A stretch of DNA of 64,000 bases from Corynebacterium rouxii. Lineage in GTDB: Bacteria > Actinomycetota > Actinomycetes > Mycobacteriales > Mycobacteriaceae. The number at the start of each line of letters is the position of its first letter. Position 1 is the stretch's first letter. Where the stretch lies: positions 1 through 64,000 of the forward strand of contig NZ_LR738855.1 of assembly GCF_902702935.1 (NCBI RefSeq), written 5' to 3'. The notes under the pieces are model-generated. The model was given only the letters and a program-made list of their open reading frames with translations, did no database searches and had not been told where the DNA came from. The position numbers and the translations under genes are program-made. Shown piece by piece: positions 1-12,179 of the stretch.

Positions 1-1671
1 GTGTGGAACGAGACGTGGAATGAGATCACTAATGAACTCATTCAGCTATCTCGCGAACCCGAAAGCGAGATTCCACGAATCACTGCTGAACAACGCGCTT
101 ATCTCAAACTCGTCCGACCTGCGGCTTTTGTCGAAGGCATCGCCGTTTTGCGGGTTCCGCACTCCCGCGCCAAGGAGACCATCGAAACACATCTGGGACA
201 AGCGATTACCTCAGTGCTCTCGCGTCGAATGGGCCGTCCTTTTACTGTGGCAGTCACCGTCGATCCTACTTTGGATGTCATCCAGGATTTGCCGCATGAC
301 GTGCCAGAACAGCACATAGTCCAGCATCACGTACCAGAGCACCCCCACTACTCGCCGGTTTCTCAAGGATATCCGCCGCAATATGTACAGGAGCAGCCGG
401 AATACAACGCCGAATATTCTGATGAGTACCCCTCTGGTTGGGCTACTCATCATGTACAAAAGCCACAGTCTTCGCAGTCCTCACCGCATGCACGGCAACA
501 ACAAGATCAACAACCGACACAACTCATGCCGGATCGTCGCAGGTACTCCGAGCAGCAGAACGTTCCGCAGCGCTCCGAGGAACCAGTCATGGGGCAACGT
601 CGTGCGCGCGAAAAGCCAGCTCACGACCCAGATCGCAATGGTTCACTGAATCCGCGCTATACCTTTGACACCTACGTGGTTTCTGATTCCAACAAACTTC
701 CATGGTCTGCGGCATGGGCTGTCGCGGAAAAGCCAGCTCGCGCGTATAACCCGCTATTTATCTGGGGTGATTCAGGTTTGGGCAAGACCCACCTCATGCA
801 CGCAATTGGCAACTATGCGCAAGAGCTCGATCCCAAGCTCAAGGTGAAGTATGTTTCTTCGGAAGAATTCACCAATGATTACATCAACTCGGTGCGTGAC
901 GACCGCCAAGAGGCGTTTAAGCGTCGCTACCGTGACCTCGACATTTTGATGGTCGACGACATACAATTCTTGCAGGGTAAAGAGGGTACCCAGGAAGAGT
1001 TCTTCCATACCTTCAATGCACTACAGCAGGCCGATAAACAAATTGTTTTGTCTTCGGACCGACCACCAAAACAGCTCACGACCTTGGAAGATCGTCTGCG
1101 CACCAGATTCCAGTCCGGTTTGATCGCAGATATTTATCCACCAGATTTGGAAACTCGTATTGCTATTTTGTTGAACAAGGCATCAGCAGAAGGCATTACA
1201 GCCGACCGCGATGTTTTAGAGCTGATTGCGAGCCAGTTCAACGCGTCGATCCGTGAGCTCGAAGGCGCGTTCATTCGAGTTTCGGCCTATGCATCGCTCA
1301 ACGAGGCCCCCATTAACATGGCCACGGCCCAGGAAGCACTGCGCGATATGATGCCTGAGCAGGCAGATATCGAAATCACGGCTGGCATGATTATGTCGGT
1401 GACTGCCGAGTACTTCCACATCGACGTCGATACGCTTAAGGGCAGTGGCAAGTCGCGTTCGGTGGCACATCCTCGACAACTTGCTATGTATTTGTGCCGT
1501 GAATTGACAGATTTGTCGTTGCCAAAGATCGGTGAGCATTTCGGTGGCAAGGACCATACGACGGTGATGTACGCGTACCGCAAGATCGGTAAAGAGATCA
1601 CGGAAAAGCGTGATACCTACGATGAGATTCAGCAATTGACGCAGCAGATTAAGAGCTCTGATCGCGCCTAG
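1..1671 (+). CDS. dnaA: Chromosomal replication initiator DnaA
   Basis: DnaA binds the 9-bp boxes at oriC and opens the origin in an ATP-dependent way. The protein has the expected architecture: an N-terminal DnaB-contact domain (about 1-95), a long Gln/Pro-rich linker (about 100-215) typical of actinobacteria, an AAA+ core with Walker [10 protein letters not shown] near residue 256 and Walker [10 protein letters not shown], and a C-terminal helix-turn-helix with the signature around GGKDHTTV. The reading frame is open at the first base, which is a GTG, so the true start could lie a few codons upstream of the window. A strong hairpin terminator follows, and oriC lies between this gene and dnaN. 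Confidence 0.98.
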   Translation: MWNETWNEITNELIQLSREPESEIPRITAEQRAYLKLVRPAAFVEGIAVLRVPHSRAKETIETHLGQAITSVLSRRMGRPFTVAVTVDPTLDVIQDLPHDVPEQHIVQHHVPEHPHYSPVSQGYPPQYVQEQPEYNAEYSDEYPSGWATHHVQKPQSSQSSPHARQQQDQQPTQLMPDRRRYSEQQNVPQRSEEPVMGQRRAREKPAHDPDRNGSLNPRYTFDTYVVSDSNKLPWSAAWAVAEKPARAYNPLFIWGDSGLGKTHLMHAIGNYAQELDPKLKVKYVSSEEFTNDYINSVRDDRQEAFKRRYRDLDILMVDDIQFLQGKEGTQEEFFHTFNALQQADKQIVLSSDRPPKQLTTLEDRLRTRFQSGLIADIYPPDLETRIAILLNKASAEGITADRDVLELIASQFNASIRELEGAFIRVSAYASLNEAPINMATAQEALRDMMPEQADIEITAGMIMSVTAEYFHIDVDTLKGSGKSRSVAHPRQLAMYLCRELTDLSLPKIGEHFGGKDHTTVMYAYRKIGKEITEKRDTYDEIQQLTQQIKSSDRA

Positions 1672-1702
1672 TTACGGTGTTTTTGCAGCTCAGAGCGTTA
1701 CA

Positions 1703-1750
1703 AGGCTGTAGGTGGTCCCCGCGGGGATACAACACCTACAGCCTCTTTTA
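1703..1750 (+). terminator. Rho-independent terminator of dnaA
   Basis: Two perfect 12-nt arms, AGGCTGTAGGTG at 1703-1714 and its complement at 1733-1744, enclose a smaller CCCCGCGGGG stem and are followed by a short T-rich tract. The structure lies 30 bases after the dnaA stop. Confidence 0.85.
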
Positions 1751-2307
1751 TGAGCAACACGCGGTGGTTGGAAAATATCCCACAAAACTATCCACAGGTG
1801 TGTAATTACAAAATTGTAATTCGGTGATCTCTATCACTTTTCGCGGAACATTTGTGCCCACAGACCCCTGTGCATAACCCTGCTTAAGATGTGTAAAAAT
1901 TAACCCTGAACTGGGGAAGGATTGTGGAAGGAATACGTCTTGGAAAAGTTATCCACAACCCCCTATAGTTATCCACAGAGATTCCACAACCGGACTCACA
2001 ACTCGGAAAACGGCCACCACCACGAGCGATATCCTGTCTTCCACAGATTCCACAGGACTTACTGTAGTTACCAACTATTTAGTCCAAATAAACCTAGGGA
2101 GAAATAGGGGTTGGGGAATTACTCGAATCGCTGGAGCTCGCGAGCGAAGCGAGCGATCTTGTAATTACAAAAATCCGGCAAATACGAGTTTTCGTTCTTG
2201 GCGTTCACAGGTACGGTTAGTTTTTGTAATTTCAAGAAGTCTTCCGATCCGCAGGCTCCCCTCACGGCAGCGCCTACGTGGTCGATCACATCGAGGAGCC
2301 CTCAAGC
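1751..2307. other. oriC region between dnaA and dnaN
   Basis: This AT-rich intergenic stretch holds two perfect DnaA boxes TTATCCACA at 1949-1957 and 1969-1977, a reverse box TGTGCATAA at 1869-1877, and a one-mismatch box CTATCCACA at 1788-1796. Several partial TTCCACA motifs occur around 1981 and 2040-2053. The palindromic motif TGTAATTACAAA recurs near 1801 and 2160. Position between dnaA and dnaN is the usual actinobacterial oriC location. The box count is modest compared with the cluster at 36.1-36.5 kb. Short open frames here look spurious. Confidence 0.8.
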
Positions 2308-3495
2308 ATGAACGCACACGCTGTCTCATTCCGGGTCGAAAAAGACGACCTTTCCGGTGCGGTGAGCTGGGTTGCACGTAATTTGCCCACCAAACCCACG
2401 CAGCCGGTTTTGCGCGCGGTTGTCATCACCGCCGATGACGAGGGACTCGAGTTCGCTGGTTTTGATTACGAAGTTTCCACAAAAGTGCGCATCAACGCTG
2501 ATGTTCGCCAACCAGGTCGGATCGCCGTAGCTGGCAAGCTGATGTCGGACATCATCGGCACGCTGCCTAACAAGACCATTGAGGTTTTCGTTGAAGGCAC
2601 CCAGGTGCAGGTCGTATGCGGTTCTTCCCGCTTCGAGTTGCCCTTGATTCCTCTCGACGAGTACCCACCATTGCCGCAGCTACCAGCTGTAACCGGTGCT
2701 ATCGATCCCAACTTGTTCACCGATGTAGTGCTGCAGGTCGCAGCCGCCGCTGGTCGCGATGAGACGCTTCCGATGCTCACGGGTATTCACATGGAGATCG
2801 ATGGCGAGAACGTCACCTTGACCGCAACGGACCGTTTCCGTCTTGCGTTACGACGTTTCACCTGGTCACCAGCTAATCCGGAAGCCAAAGCAAAGCTGCT
2901 GATCCCCGCGAAGAACCTCTCGGATAATGCACGTAGCCTCGATTCTGGCTCCACCGAACCAGTGGAAATCGCCGTAGGTACCGGCGAGAACATTGGCACT
3001 GAGGGCTTGTTCGGTATTCACATCGATAACCGCCAGACCACCACCCGCATGCTCGATGCAGACTTCCCGAACGTCAGCCCATTGCTGCCCAAGGTGCATA
3101 ACGCAATGGCCAGTGTAGAAATCTCTGCGCTTTCCGACGCCATCCGCCGCGTAGCTCTGGTTGCTGAGCGTAACGCTCAGATCCGGATGCAATTCACCCG
3201 TGACGAGGTCATTCTCTCCGCTGGCGGCTCCGACGCCGGCCACGCTGAGGAATCCGTGCCGTGTGCTTTCACCGGTGACCAAGAGTTTTTGATCGCGTTC
3301 AACTCGGCATATCTGCGTGATGGCTTGAGCGTGATCCGCACCAGCCGTGTAGTGTTCGGTTTCACTGAGCCTTCCCGCCCAGCAATCATGATTCCGGAGC
3401 CAGAATCGCTGCCGGAAGCAAGCGCTGACGGAACGTTTGCCACCCCAGATACCGAATTCACCTACCTGCTGATGCCGGTTCGACTGCCAGGATAA
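2308..3495 (+). CDS. dnaN: DNA polymerase III sliding clamp (beta subunit)
   Basis: The beta clamp encircles DNA as a dimer and tethers the replicative polymerase. The 395-residue product has the length and three-fold repeated clamp domains of the family, and ends with a hydrophobic tail LLMPVRLPG typical of the C-terminal partner-binding pocket. I chose the ATG at 2308 (MNAHAVSF), which has GAGGAG about 11 bases upstream, over the in-frame GTG at 2278, because homologues begin close to the VSFRV segment. It follows oriC and precedes recF by about 40 bases in the same orientation. Confidence 0.97.
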   Translation: MNAHAVSFRVEKDDLSGAVSWVARNLPTKPTQPVLRAVVITADDEGLEFAGFDYEVSTKVRINADVRQPGRIAVAGKLMSDIIGTLPNKTIEVFVEGTQVQVVCGSSRFELPLIPLDEYPPLPQLPAVTGAIDPNLFTDVVLQVAAAAGRDETLPMLTGIHMEIDGENVTLTATDRFRLALRRFTWSPANPEAKAKLLIPAKNLSDNARSLDSGSTEPVEIAVGTGENIGTEGLFGIHIDNRQTTTRMLDADFPNVSPLLPKVHNAMASVEISALSDAIRRVALVAERNAQIRMQFTRDEVILSAGGSDAGHAEESVPCAFTGDQEFLIAFNSAYLRDGLSVIRTSRVVFGFTEPSRPAIMIPEPESLPEASADGTFATPDTEFTYLLMPVRLPG

Positions 3496-3534
3496 AAAAT
3501 ACACTCTGACTAGCACAAAGGACGTCGCCCCACC

Positions 3535-4728
3535 GTGTACATTCGTGAGCTTTCGCTTCGAGATTTCCGCTCGTGGCCAGAGTGTACTGTCACTTTGGAA
3601 CCTGGGGTGACGCTGTTCGTCGGACGCAATGGCTTTGGCAAAACGAACATCGTGGAGGCCATCGGCTATGTGGCGCATCTGGGTTCACACCGTGTGTTTC
3701 ATGATTCTGCGCTGGTCCGGCAGGGGAAAGAATCAGCGCGTGTGTCGGTAACGGCGGTCAACCACGGCCGCGAACTCACCGCCCATTTGTTGATCAAAGC
3801 CAAAGGAGCTAACCAAGCTCAGATCAACCGCACACGTCTGAAAAGCCCCCGTGAGCTGCTAGGTGTCGTCAAAACCGTGCTGTTTTCTCCAGAGGATTTA
3901 AGCCTGGTGCGAGGCGATCCTGCGGAGCGCCGGCGGTATCTTGACCATGTGATTGCCACGCGCAAACCCCGACTTGGCGGTGTGAAAGCGGACTACGAGA
4001 AGGTACTGCGGCAGCGTAATTCCTTGCTCAAAACTGCGGGTGCTGCTTTGCGCCGTGGCTATGGCGCTGATGATGGCGCACTTTCTACTTTGGACGTGTG
4101 GGATACCCAGCTTGCACACCTTGGTGGCCAGCTGATTCATGCTCGTCATAGTGTGGTTCAAGAGTTGGATCCGTTGGTGCATGATGCGTATGCGCGGATT
4201 GCTCCGGAGTCTCGTCCGGCGCATATTCGCTACGTGTCGACGGTGCCGTTGGCTGCGCCGGAAGAACTGCCAAAACCTGAGGATTTTGAGGCAGCTATGC
4301 TCGCTGAGCTGGGCCAACGTCGAGATAAGGAGATTGATCGCGGGGTGTCGTTGGTGGGGCCGCACCGTGATGATCTTGATGTTGTGCTTGGCGATTATCC
4401 GGCGAAGGGGTTTGCGAGCCACGGCGAAACGTGGTCGATGTGTTTGGCTTTGCGGTTGGCGGAGTTTCATTTGCTGCGTAGCGACGGTACTGATCCTGTG
4501 CTTATCTTGGACGATGTATTCGCGGAGCTTGATACTCAGCGGCGTGAAAAGCTGGTGAGCGTGACCGCCGAGGCTGAGCAGGTGCTCATTACTGCTGCAG
4601 TGGGCGATGATCTGCCCGATACCCTTACGGAATCGGCGGTGCATCGTCACTTTGTCAGCGTGGAGGACACTCCCGAGGGGCGGATTTCGCTTCTCGACGC
4701 CGCCATGGGGGTACCACATGACGGATAA
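3535..4728 (+). CDS. recF: DNA replication/repair protein RecF
   Basis: RecF is an SMC-like ATPase that helps load RecA at single-strand gaps. Walker [10 protein letters not shown] is at residues 30-38, the ABC-type signature region [14 protein letters not shown] is near residue 300, and Walker [12 protein letters not shown] follows. Length (397 residues) is normal. It starts with GTG and overlaps the next gene by 11 bases, which suggests translational coupling in the conserved dnaN-recF-DUF721-gyrB order. Confidence 0.96.
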   Translation: MYIRELSLRDFRSWPECTVTLEPGVTLFVGRNGFGKTNIVEAIGYVAHLGSHRVFHDSALVRQGKESARVSVTAVNHGRELTAHLLIKAKGANQAQINRTRLKSPRELLGVVKTVLFSPEDLSLVRGDPAERRRYLDHVIATRKPRLGGVKADYEKVLRQRNSLLKTAGAALRRGYGADDGALSTLDVWDTQLAHLGGQLIHARHSVVQELDPLVHDAYARIAPESRPAHIRYVSTVPLAAPEELPKPEDFEAAMLAELGQRRDKEIDRGVSLVGPHRDDLDVVLGDYPAKGFASHGETWSMCLALRLAEFHLLRSDGTDPVLILDDVFAELDTQRREKLVSVTAEAEQVLITAAVGDDLPDTLTESAVHRHFVSVEDTPEGRISLLDAAMGVPHDG

Positions 4729-5269
4729 TGATGCGGTTTCTGCTGCTTTTGCACATATGCGCCAGGAGGCGAAAAAACGCACCGGCACCGTCCCGAACCT
4801 GAACCGGCCGCTGCCGAAGGCGTCGAAAAGCCTCGCGGATAACGACGCCACCCCTGCAGCCCCACGGCAGCGTGGCATTGCTACGGGGCCTGATGGGCGT
4901 CGGCGGCGGCGTAGTTACTCAGTGCAACGCGCTGGAAGTATTCTCAGCGATGAGATTAAAAAACGAGGATGGCGTAAAGAAATCGCAGGTGGATGGGTAA
5001 ATTCGCACTGGGAGGATTTGGTGGGGGCCCAAATCGCTGCGCATACCAAAGTGGAAATGTTCAAAGATAAAGCTTTGTTTATCACATGTGATTCCACTGC
5101 GTGGGCGACCAATTTACGCATGATGCAGCGCATTATTTTGCGGTCTATTAGCGAGCAAATCGGCCCAGATATCATCGTTGAACTGAAGATTTTTGGCCCC
5201 AAGGCACCGAGCTGGCGGCATGGTCCTTTGCACGTTAAAGGCAGGGGGCCACGCGACACATACGGATAA
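4718..5269 (+). CDS. DUF721 (DciA-like) family protein
   Basis: The 183-residue protein occupies the standard actinobacterial slot between recF and gyrB. The conserved DUF721 part is the C-terminal half (about residues 75-170) with the pattern [19 protein letters not shown] followed by a segment ending in [17 protein letters not shown]721 includes DciA, which helps load the replicative helicase in bacteria lacking DnaC, so a replication role is plausible. The N-terminal half is basic and low in conserved features. I chose the ATG at 4718, inside the recF end, rather than an upstream start that would run far into recF. Confidence 0.9.
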   Translation: MTDNDAVSAAFAHMRQEAKKRTGTVPNLNRPLPKASKSLADNDATPAAPRQRGIATGPDGRRRRRSYSVQRAGSILSDEIKKRGWRKEIAGGWVNSHWEDLVGAQIAAHTKVEMFKDKALFITCDSTAWATNLRMMQRIILRSISEQIGPDIIVELKIFGPKAPSWRHGPLHVKGRGPRDTYG

Positions 5270-5330
5270 CAGGCGCTGTGTAGCCCGTGGGGCGTGTGCG
5301 AGGGGCTACCTAGTGGGGAGGTAGGCAGTG

Positions 5331-5336
5331 TAATAT
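5331..5336 (+). promoter_or_regulatory. Candidate -10 element upstream of gyrB
   Basis: TAATAT lies 48 bases before the gyrB start in the only real gap of the recF-gyrB block, just after an imperfect GTAGCCC...GGGCTAC inverted repeat (about 5280-5309). A convincing -35 is not visible, so this is only a candidate. Confidence 0.3.
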
Positions 5337-5365
5337 GGGAGAGTCTAGGCTCAAATCTCGCATAG

Positions 5366-7429
<2,064 letters not shown>

Positions 7430-7434
7430 CATGA

Positions 7435-7470
7435 CGAAGGCCCGCCGCAGGTTTCTGTGGCGGGCCTTCG
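7435..7470. terminator. Bidirectional terminator between gyrB and a convergent gene
   Basis: The arms CGAAGGCCCGCC and GGCGGGCCTTCG flank a short loop. The structure sits between the gyrB stop and the end of the minus-strand gene at 7483. Confidence 0.85.
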
Positions 7471-7482
7471 TAGTAGGGAGAG

Positions 7483-7920
7483 CTACTTCATGTAGTTCTG
7501 CATGATTTGTCCCAAACCTGGCAGGTTGGGCTCGATAAAACTTGCTGCCTTACCCCGCAACGAACCATATGCTTTCTTCAACGCTGGCATGTCGACCTTC
7601 TCAGCGTTGCGATCTGCAACTTCGAGGATCTTGTCGCTGACTTCAGACTTGTGCTGTTCCAAGAACTCACCAAAGTGGGTGCTGTCAGAGGCCTCGAAAG
7701 AAGTCCAGTAAGGATCCAATACCTCGACGACCTCGGGCAAGAGGCGCTCGGCTCCCTTGGTGACAATGTCGGGGCGGACTTTCTTAGCAGCTGCTACAGC
7801 GCCTTTGAGCGCCACACCGGAAATGCCGCTGGACTGCGAAACTGAACGATCAATGAAGCCGGCGAGCTCAGCTGCTAGGGCAGTACGCTTGGTGTCCAAA
7901 AGCTGCGCGAGTGTACTCAT
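7483..7920 (-). CDS. Conserved actinobacterial protein of unknown function (DUF6918-like)
   Basis: The 145-residue protein has no signal peptide and no catalytic motif that I can see. It begins MSTLAQLLDTKRTALAAEL and is largely helical with alternating charged stretches, ending GLGQIMQNYMK. I recall proteins of this kind next to gyrase genes in corynebacteria and mycobacteria and tentatively place it in DUF6918, but its role is unknown to me. It is convergent with gyrB. About 280 bases upstream (7921-8200) contain no gene that I can support. Confidence 0.75.
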   Translation of the reverse strand: MSTLAQLLDTKRTALAAELAGFIDRSVSQSSGISGVALKGAVAAAKKVRPDIVTKGAERLLPEVVEVLDPYWTSFEASDSTHFGEFLEQHKSEVSDKILEVADRNAEKVDMPALKKAYGSLRGKAASFIEPNLPGLGQIMQNYMK

Positions 7921-8200
7921 CCGCGAGTCCTTTCGTCAAAACATAAAGTTGGAGTGTTATCCGGCATTCTAGCCTGTTGTGGCATGACATGTGTCTGGAG
8001 AGTCGGTGGGGTACAGGGGAAAATGGGAAAAGCGACCTCCATTGCTGGACCTCCACGCCAACGGGGTGCGTGTTGGAAATCCAGCGACGGGGGTCGCCTG
8101 CGTTGTCATTCTTCCGCCACAGTAATGTACTGCAATCACAACAGTCGCAAATGTTACAGGAGTGACGTGGTGTCGTACAACAAACCACGAGAATTTTGTC

Positions 8201-8473
8201 TTAGAGTCCGTTGAGGTCGCGAAGAACTGCCACGAGAAAATCGGCAAAATCCGTGTTGCGATCATTTAAAGGTAAAAGCTGAATGACCAAGTTGCGCACG
8301 TACTTCACCATGTGATGTGCAGTGGGGAAGACCGTCACTGCGTGGATATGAGCGGTGGTTACGGCGGCGATTGCTGTCAATGCCGCATAGTCGCGCACGC
8401 TCAGGCCGCCGCGCGAATCCGCGCAGAAGGCGTCGGCAAGCATGAGTGTTTGTTCGGAGGTAAGTCCGCGCAT
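8201..8473 (-). CDS. Doc/Fic-like toxin, probably degenerate
   Basis: The 90-residue protein begins MRGLTSEQTLML and contains LSVRDYAALTAIAA, reminiscent of the N-terminal half of death-on-curing (Doc) proteins. Doc toxins inactivate translation factors through a Fic motif HPFxxGNxR. Here the corresponding segment reads LLPLNDRNTDF, so the catalytic His and Gly are missing. It starts 4 bases after the RHH antitoxin-like gene, the usual antitoxin-toxin order. It is either a decayed toxin or a diverged relative. Confidence 0.55.
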   Translation of the reverse strand: MRGLTSEQTLMLADAFCADSRGGLSVRDYAALTAIAAVTTAHIHAVTVFPTAHHMVKYVRNLVIQLLPLNDRNTDFADFLVAVLRDLNGL

Positions 8474-8477
8474 GGGG

Positions 8478-8681
8478 CTACCTGCCTAGTCGGTGTTCGA
8501 TGGTTGCGTAATGGGGGAGGTGTTGTCGGGCGAGGGTGCGCACTTCTTCGTCGGCAAGCATGCGGGCTGCTGCGGCGACGATTGCTCTGGTGGCCGCTTC
8601 TTGTTTGCTGCAGCCTTGAGCGTGGGCGAGGAGGGTGAGTGCGCGATCGTGTTCCGCCGTGAGGCGTAGGGTCATGGCCAT
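8478..8681 (-). CDS. Ribbon-helix-helix (CopG-type) antitoxin-like protein
   Basis: The 67-residue protein begins with MAMTLRLTAEHDRALTLLA, a beta strand followed by a helix as in CopG/Arc DNA-binding antitoxins. A second helix contains CSKQEAATRAIVAAA. It lies immediately before the Doc-like gene, so the pair forms a small toxin-antitoxin module between gyrB and gyrA. Such antitoxins usually repress their own operon. An alternative start is the ATG two codons downstream. Confidence 0.7.
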   Translation of the reverse strand: MAMTLRLTAEHDRALTLLAHAQGCSKQEAATRAIVAAAARMLADEEVRTLARQHLPHYATIEHRLGR

Positions 8682-8714
8682 GTGGAAATGGTATCAATCT
8701 GGTATCAAAAATGT

Positions 8715-8740
8715 TTGACTGTGGTGCTAGAAGCTAGAAT
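8715..8740 (+). promoter_or_regulatory. Candidate gyrA promoter
   Basis: TTGACT at 8715-8720 and TAGAAT at 8735-8740 lie about 50 bases before gyrA. The 14-base spacing is shorter than ideal, so the call is weak. Confidence 0.3.
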
Positions 8741-8789
8741 AGAGGGGTTATTGGCTACATACTCGATGAATCTTAAGAAAAGGTGACAT

Positions 8790-11360
8790 ATGAGCGACGA
8801 TCTTCTCGGTGGTGACGGCTACGACCGCGTCCACCCGATCGACCTCAACGAGGAAATGGAGACCAGCTACATCGATTATGCGATGTCGGTCATCGTCGGC
8901 CGTGCTTTGCCTGAGGTCCGTGACGGACTCAAGCCAGTGCACCGCCGCATCCTCTACGCGATGTACGACTCCGGTTACCGCCCCGACCGTGGCTACGTAA
9001 AGTCTGCGCGCCCAGTCTCGGACACCATGGGTCAGTTCCACCCCCACGGCGACTCCGCTATTTACGACACCTTGGTGCGCCTTGCCCAGGATTGGAACAT
9101 GCGTTACCCGATGGTGGATGGCCAGGGTAACTTCGGCTCCCGCGGTAACGACGGCCCCGCAGCTATGCGTTACACCGAGTGTCGCCTGACCCCATTGGCC
9201 ATGGAGATGGTTCGCGACATCCGCGAGAACACCGTGGACTTCTCCCCGAACTACGACGGCAAGACCCAAGAACCAGACGTGTTGCCATCGCGTGTTCCTC
9301 ACCTGCTGATGAACGGCTCCAACGGTATCGCCGTCGGTATGGCCACCAACATTCCTCCGCATAACCTGCGCGAACTCGGCGACGCCATCTTCTGGCTGCT
9401 AGACAACCCAGAAGCAGACGAGGCATCGGCACTGGAAGCCTGCATGAAGTACGTCAAGGGACCCGATTTCCCCACCGCGGGGCAGATCGTCGGCTCCCAA
9501 GGCATTAACGACGCCTACACCACCGGTCGCGGTTCCATCCGCATGCGCGGGGTTACCTCGATTGAGGAAGAAGGCAACCGTCAGATCATCGTGATCACCG
9601 AGCTGCCTTATCAGGTCAACCCGGACAACATGATCTCCAACATTGCGGAGCAGGTTCGCGACGGCAAACTCGCGGGCATCTCCAAGATCGAGGACGAGTC
9701 CTCCGATCGCGTGGGTATGCGCATCGTCGTCACCCTCAAACGTGACGCCGTACCACGTGTGGTGCTGAACAACCTGTACAAGCACTCTCAGCTGCAAACC
9801 AACTTCGGTGTCAACATGCTGTCCATCGTGGATGGTGTGCCACGTACCCTGCGTCTCGACCAAATGCTGCGCCACTATGTGACGCACCAGATCGAAGTGA
9901 TTGTGCGCCGCACCCAGTACCGCCTCGACGAAGCGGAAAAGCGGGCCCACATCCTACGCGGTTTGGTTAAGGCTCTCGACATGCTCGACGAGGTCATCGC
10001 CTTGATCCGTCGCTCACCAACCGTCGACATCGCCCGCACCGGCCTGATGGAACTGCTTACCGTCGACGAAATCCAAGCAGACGCCATCTTGGCTATGCAG
10101 CTGCGTCGTCTGGCAGCTCTCGAGCGGCAAAAGATTGTCGACGAACTCGCCGAGATCGAGCTGGAAATCGCCGACTACAAAGACATTCTGGCCCGCCCAG
10201 AACGCCAGCGCGCTATCGTGCGTGACGAGCTCGCAGAGATCGTCGATAAGTATGGCGACGACCGCCGCACCCAAATTATCGCCGCAACTGGCGATGTCAC
10301 CGAAGAAGACCTCATCGCCCGCGAGAACGTGGTTGTCACCATCACCTCCACCGGCTACGCCAAGCGCACCAAAGTGGACGCCTACAAGTCCCAGCGGCGC
10401 GGCGGCAAGGGCGTACGCGGTGCAGAGCTCAAGCAAGACGACGTGGTCCGCCACTTCTTTGTCAGCTCCACCCACGACTGGATCCTGTTCTTCACCAACT
10501 TTGGTCGCGTCTACCGCCTCAAAGCCTACGAACTGCCAGAAGCATCGCGTACCGCACGTGGCCAGCATGTGGCTAACCTGCTGGAATTCCAGCCGGAAGA
10601 GCGCATCGCCCAGGTCATTCAAATCCAGTCCTACGAGGATGCTCCATACCTCGTACTGGCAACCGCACAGGGGCGTGTGAAGAAGTCCCGCCTCTCCGAC
10701 TACGAGTCCAACCGTTCCGGCGGGCTTATTGCCATCAACCTCAACGAAGGCGACAAGCTCATCGGCGCCGCGCTATGCGACAACGACGACGACCTGCTGC
10801 TCGTCTCCGAAGAAGGCCAGTCGATTCGCTTCAATGCTAACGACGACCAGCTGCGCCCCATGGGCCGTGCTACCGCAGGTGTGAAGGGCATGCGCTTCAA
10901 GGGTGACGACCAGCTGCTCGCTATGACAGTGGTCAAACCGGATGCATTCTTGCTGGTAGCTACCTCCGGCGGCTACGGCAAGCGCACCTCCTTGGATGAA
11001 TACTCACCACAGGGACGCGGCGGCCAGGGTGTGCTCACCTTCAAGTACACGCCAAAGCGTGGCAAGCTCATCGCCGCAGTCGTCGTTGACGAAGACGACG
11101 AGATCCTGGCTATCACCTCCGCTGGCGGCGTTATCCGCACCGTGGTTAACCAGATCCGCCCGTCGTCACGCGCCACCATGGGCGTGCGCCTCGTCAACCT
11201 CGAAGACGGCGTCGAACTGCTCGCTATCGACCGCAACGTCGAAGGTGAAGGCGAAGAGGCTGCTGAAGCCGTAGCCACCGGAGCTGTTGACGGCCCCGCC
11301 GAACGCGGCAAGCAAACCGAAGTCGACCTCGGCATAGATAGCGCCGACGAGGAGGCCTAA
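8790..11360 (+). CDS. gyrA: DNA gyrase subunit A
   Basis: This is the breakage-reunion subunit of gyrase, 856 residues. The catalytic tyrosine is Tyr128 in [10 protein letters not shown]. The quinolone-resistance region reads [10 protein letters not shown] with Ser89 and Asp93, the unmutated residues that correspond to Escherichia coli Ser83 and Asp87. The C-terminal domain carries the GyrA-box-like QRRGGKG (about residue 535) and further beta-pinwheel repeats, and ends in an acidic tail. AAAAGGTG lies upstream of the ATG. It overlaps the next gene by one base (TAATG). Confidence 0.97.
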   Translation: MSDDLLGGDGYDRVHPIDLNEEMETSYIDYAMSVIVGRALPEVRDGLKPVHRRILYAMYDSGYRPDRGYVKSARPVSDTMGQFHPHGDSAIYDTLVRLAQDWNMRYPMVDGQGNFGSRGNDGPAAMRYTECRLTPLAMEMVRDIRENTVDFSPNYDGKTQEPDVLPSRVPHLLMNGSNGIAVGMATNIPPHNLRELGDAIFWLLDNPEADEASALEACMKYVKGPDFPTAGQIVGSQGINDAYTTGRGSIRMRGVTSIEEEGNRQIIVITELPYQVNPDNMISNIAEQVRDGKLAGISKIEDESSDRVGMRIVVTLKRDAVPRVVLNNLYKHSQLQTNFGVNMLSIVDGVPRTLRLDQMLRHYVTHQIEVIVRRTQYRLDEAEKRAHILRGLVKALDMLDEVIALIRRSPTVDIARTGLMELLTVDEIQADAILAMQLRRLAALERQKIVDELAEIELEIADYKDILARPERQRAIVRDELAEIVDKYGDDRRTQIIAATGDVTEEDLIARENVVVTITSTGYAKRTKVDAYKSQRRGGKGVRGAELKQDDVVRHFFVSSTHDWILFFTNFGRVYRLKAYELPEASRTARGQHVANLLEFQPEERIAQVIQIQSYEDAPYLVLATAQGRVKKSRLSDYESNRSGGLIAINLNEGDKLIGAALCDNDDDLLLVSEEGQSIRFNANDDQLRPMGRATAGVKGMRFKGDDQLLAMTVVKPDAFLLVATSGGYGKRTSLDEYSPQGRGGQGVLTFKYTPKRGKLIAAVVVDEDDEILAITSAGGVIRTVVNQIRPSSRATMGVRLVNLEDGVELLAIDRNVEGEGEEAAEAVATGAVDGPAERGKQTEVDLGIDSADEEA

Positions 11361-11704
11361 TGGCAACACGCGACGTGATCATTACCCGAGTAGCACCAGC
11401 CAGCGCATTTAAAACCGCGCTATCCCTGTCGCTGATCGGACTTATCGCATGGCTGATCTGCGTTGTCATCCTGTACTTCGGCATGCAAGTCGTAGGTATC
11501 TGGGACAAAATCAACCAGGTCATCGGCGGTGTCGGCGGCGACCAGATCGTGTCCTTCGGGCTGATCATCAGCCTAGCAGCGCTGCTGGGAACCATCGTGG
11601 CGATCATTGCTACGGTGCTCGCACCGCTTGCGGCATTGGCTTACAACGCATTCGTTGATCTCTTCGGCGGCATCGGGGTAACCCTGCGCGAAGAACTCGA
11701 CTAG
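11360..11704 (+). CDS. DUF3566 transmembrane protein
   Basis: The 114-residue protein has two hydrophobic segments, about residues 20-45 and 65-95, and matches the DUF3566 pattern [13 protein letters not shown]...SLIGLIAWLICVV. It sits directly after gyrA in the position where actinobacteria often encode this family, and is translationally coupled to gyrA by a one-base overlap. Function is unknown. A terminator follows. Confidence 0.85.
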   Translation: MATRDVIITRVAPASAFKTALSLSLIGLIAWLICVVILYFGMQVVGIWDKINQVIGGVGGDQIVSFGLIISLAALLGTIVAIIATVLAPLAALAYNAFVDLFGGIGVTLREELD

Positions 11705-11718
11705 CGTGTATCTTTAGC

Positions 11719-11768
11719 AAAACAGGTCATGCAAGGTGCCACCATCGTGGCAGCGCATGGCCTGTTTT
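11719..11768 (+). terminator. Rho-independent terminator of the gyrA operon
   Basis: AAAACAGGTCATGC and GCATGGCCTGTTTT form a long stem with one G-T pair, followed by TTTTT. Confidence 0.85.
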
Positions 11769-11814
11769 TGTGTTATTGCCAGAACTTGATTAAAGTTGGC
11801 ATACGTTCCTAAGA

Positions 11815-11891
11815 GGGCCTATAGCTCAGTCGGTTAGAGCGCATCGCTGATAACGATGAGGTCGCAAGTTCGATTCTTGCTAGGCCCACCA
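11815..11891 (+). tRNA. tRNA-Ile (GAT)
   Basis: The 77-base cloverleaf includes an encoded CCA. The acceptor stem GGGCCTA pairs with TAGGCCC, and the anticodon loop CTGATAA gives anticodon GAT. An identical copy is at 15787. Confidence 0.97.
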
Positions 11892-11900
11892 GGAACGAAT

Positions 11901-11973
11901 GGGGCATTAGCTCAATTGGTAGAGCATCTGCTTTGCAAGCAGAAGGTCAGGAGTTCGATTCTCCTATGCTCCA
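11901..11973 (+). tRNA. tRNA-Ala (TGC)
   Basis: The 73-base cloverleaf has acceptor stem GGGGCAT/ATGCTCC and anticodon loop TTTGCAA, giving TGC. CCA is not encoded. It lies 9 bases after tRNA-Ile. Identical copies are at 15873 and 17019. Confidence 0.97.
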
Positions 11974-11980
11974 CAGTGTG

Positions 11981-12010
11981 GAACCCGGCCGGTGAGGCTG
12001 GGTTCTTTTT
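11981..12010 (+). terminator. tRNA terminator
   Basis: GAACCCGGCC and GGCTGGGTTC form a stem followed by a run of T. Near-identical hairpins follow the other two tRNA-Ala copies. Confidence 0.85.
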
Positions 12011-12042
12011 GTTTGTGTAGCGCTTGTACCATTTTTCGCCTC

Positions 12043-12127
12043 CTCGAGTTCAAGAACACGAAAACCCAAGAGCGGTACTCGCAGGGCATAAGAGCTGTCC
12101 TTGGGTTTTTGTGTTCTTGAATTCAAG
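12043..12127. repeat. Large inverted repeat after tRNA-Ala, copy 1
   Basis: Arms of about 28 bases (12043-12070 and 12100-12127) share the core TTCAAGAACAC and AAACCCAAG with their complements. The structure lies between the tRNA terminator and the convergent regulator gene, so it can act as a terminator for both. Two related copies follow the other tRNA-Ala genes. Confidence 0.75.
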
Positions 12128-12179
12128 TTCGCGGTTAGAGAAGAGCCGCAGTGGGAAACGTCGATAAGCGTGCTTGTGC

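Noticed and set aside
1216..1635. Long minus-strand open frame inside dnaA
   Set aside because: It lies wholly within a conserved gene on the other strand and its translation has no family-like features; it is a codon-bias shadow.
3898..4878. 326-codon minus-strand frame over recF and DUF721
   Set aside because: It covers two firmly identified plus-strand genes and shows no recognisable motifs.
8790..11360. Quinolone-resistance change in gyrA
   Set aside because: Ser89 and Asp93 are the usual susceptible residues.
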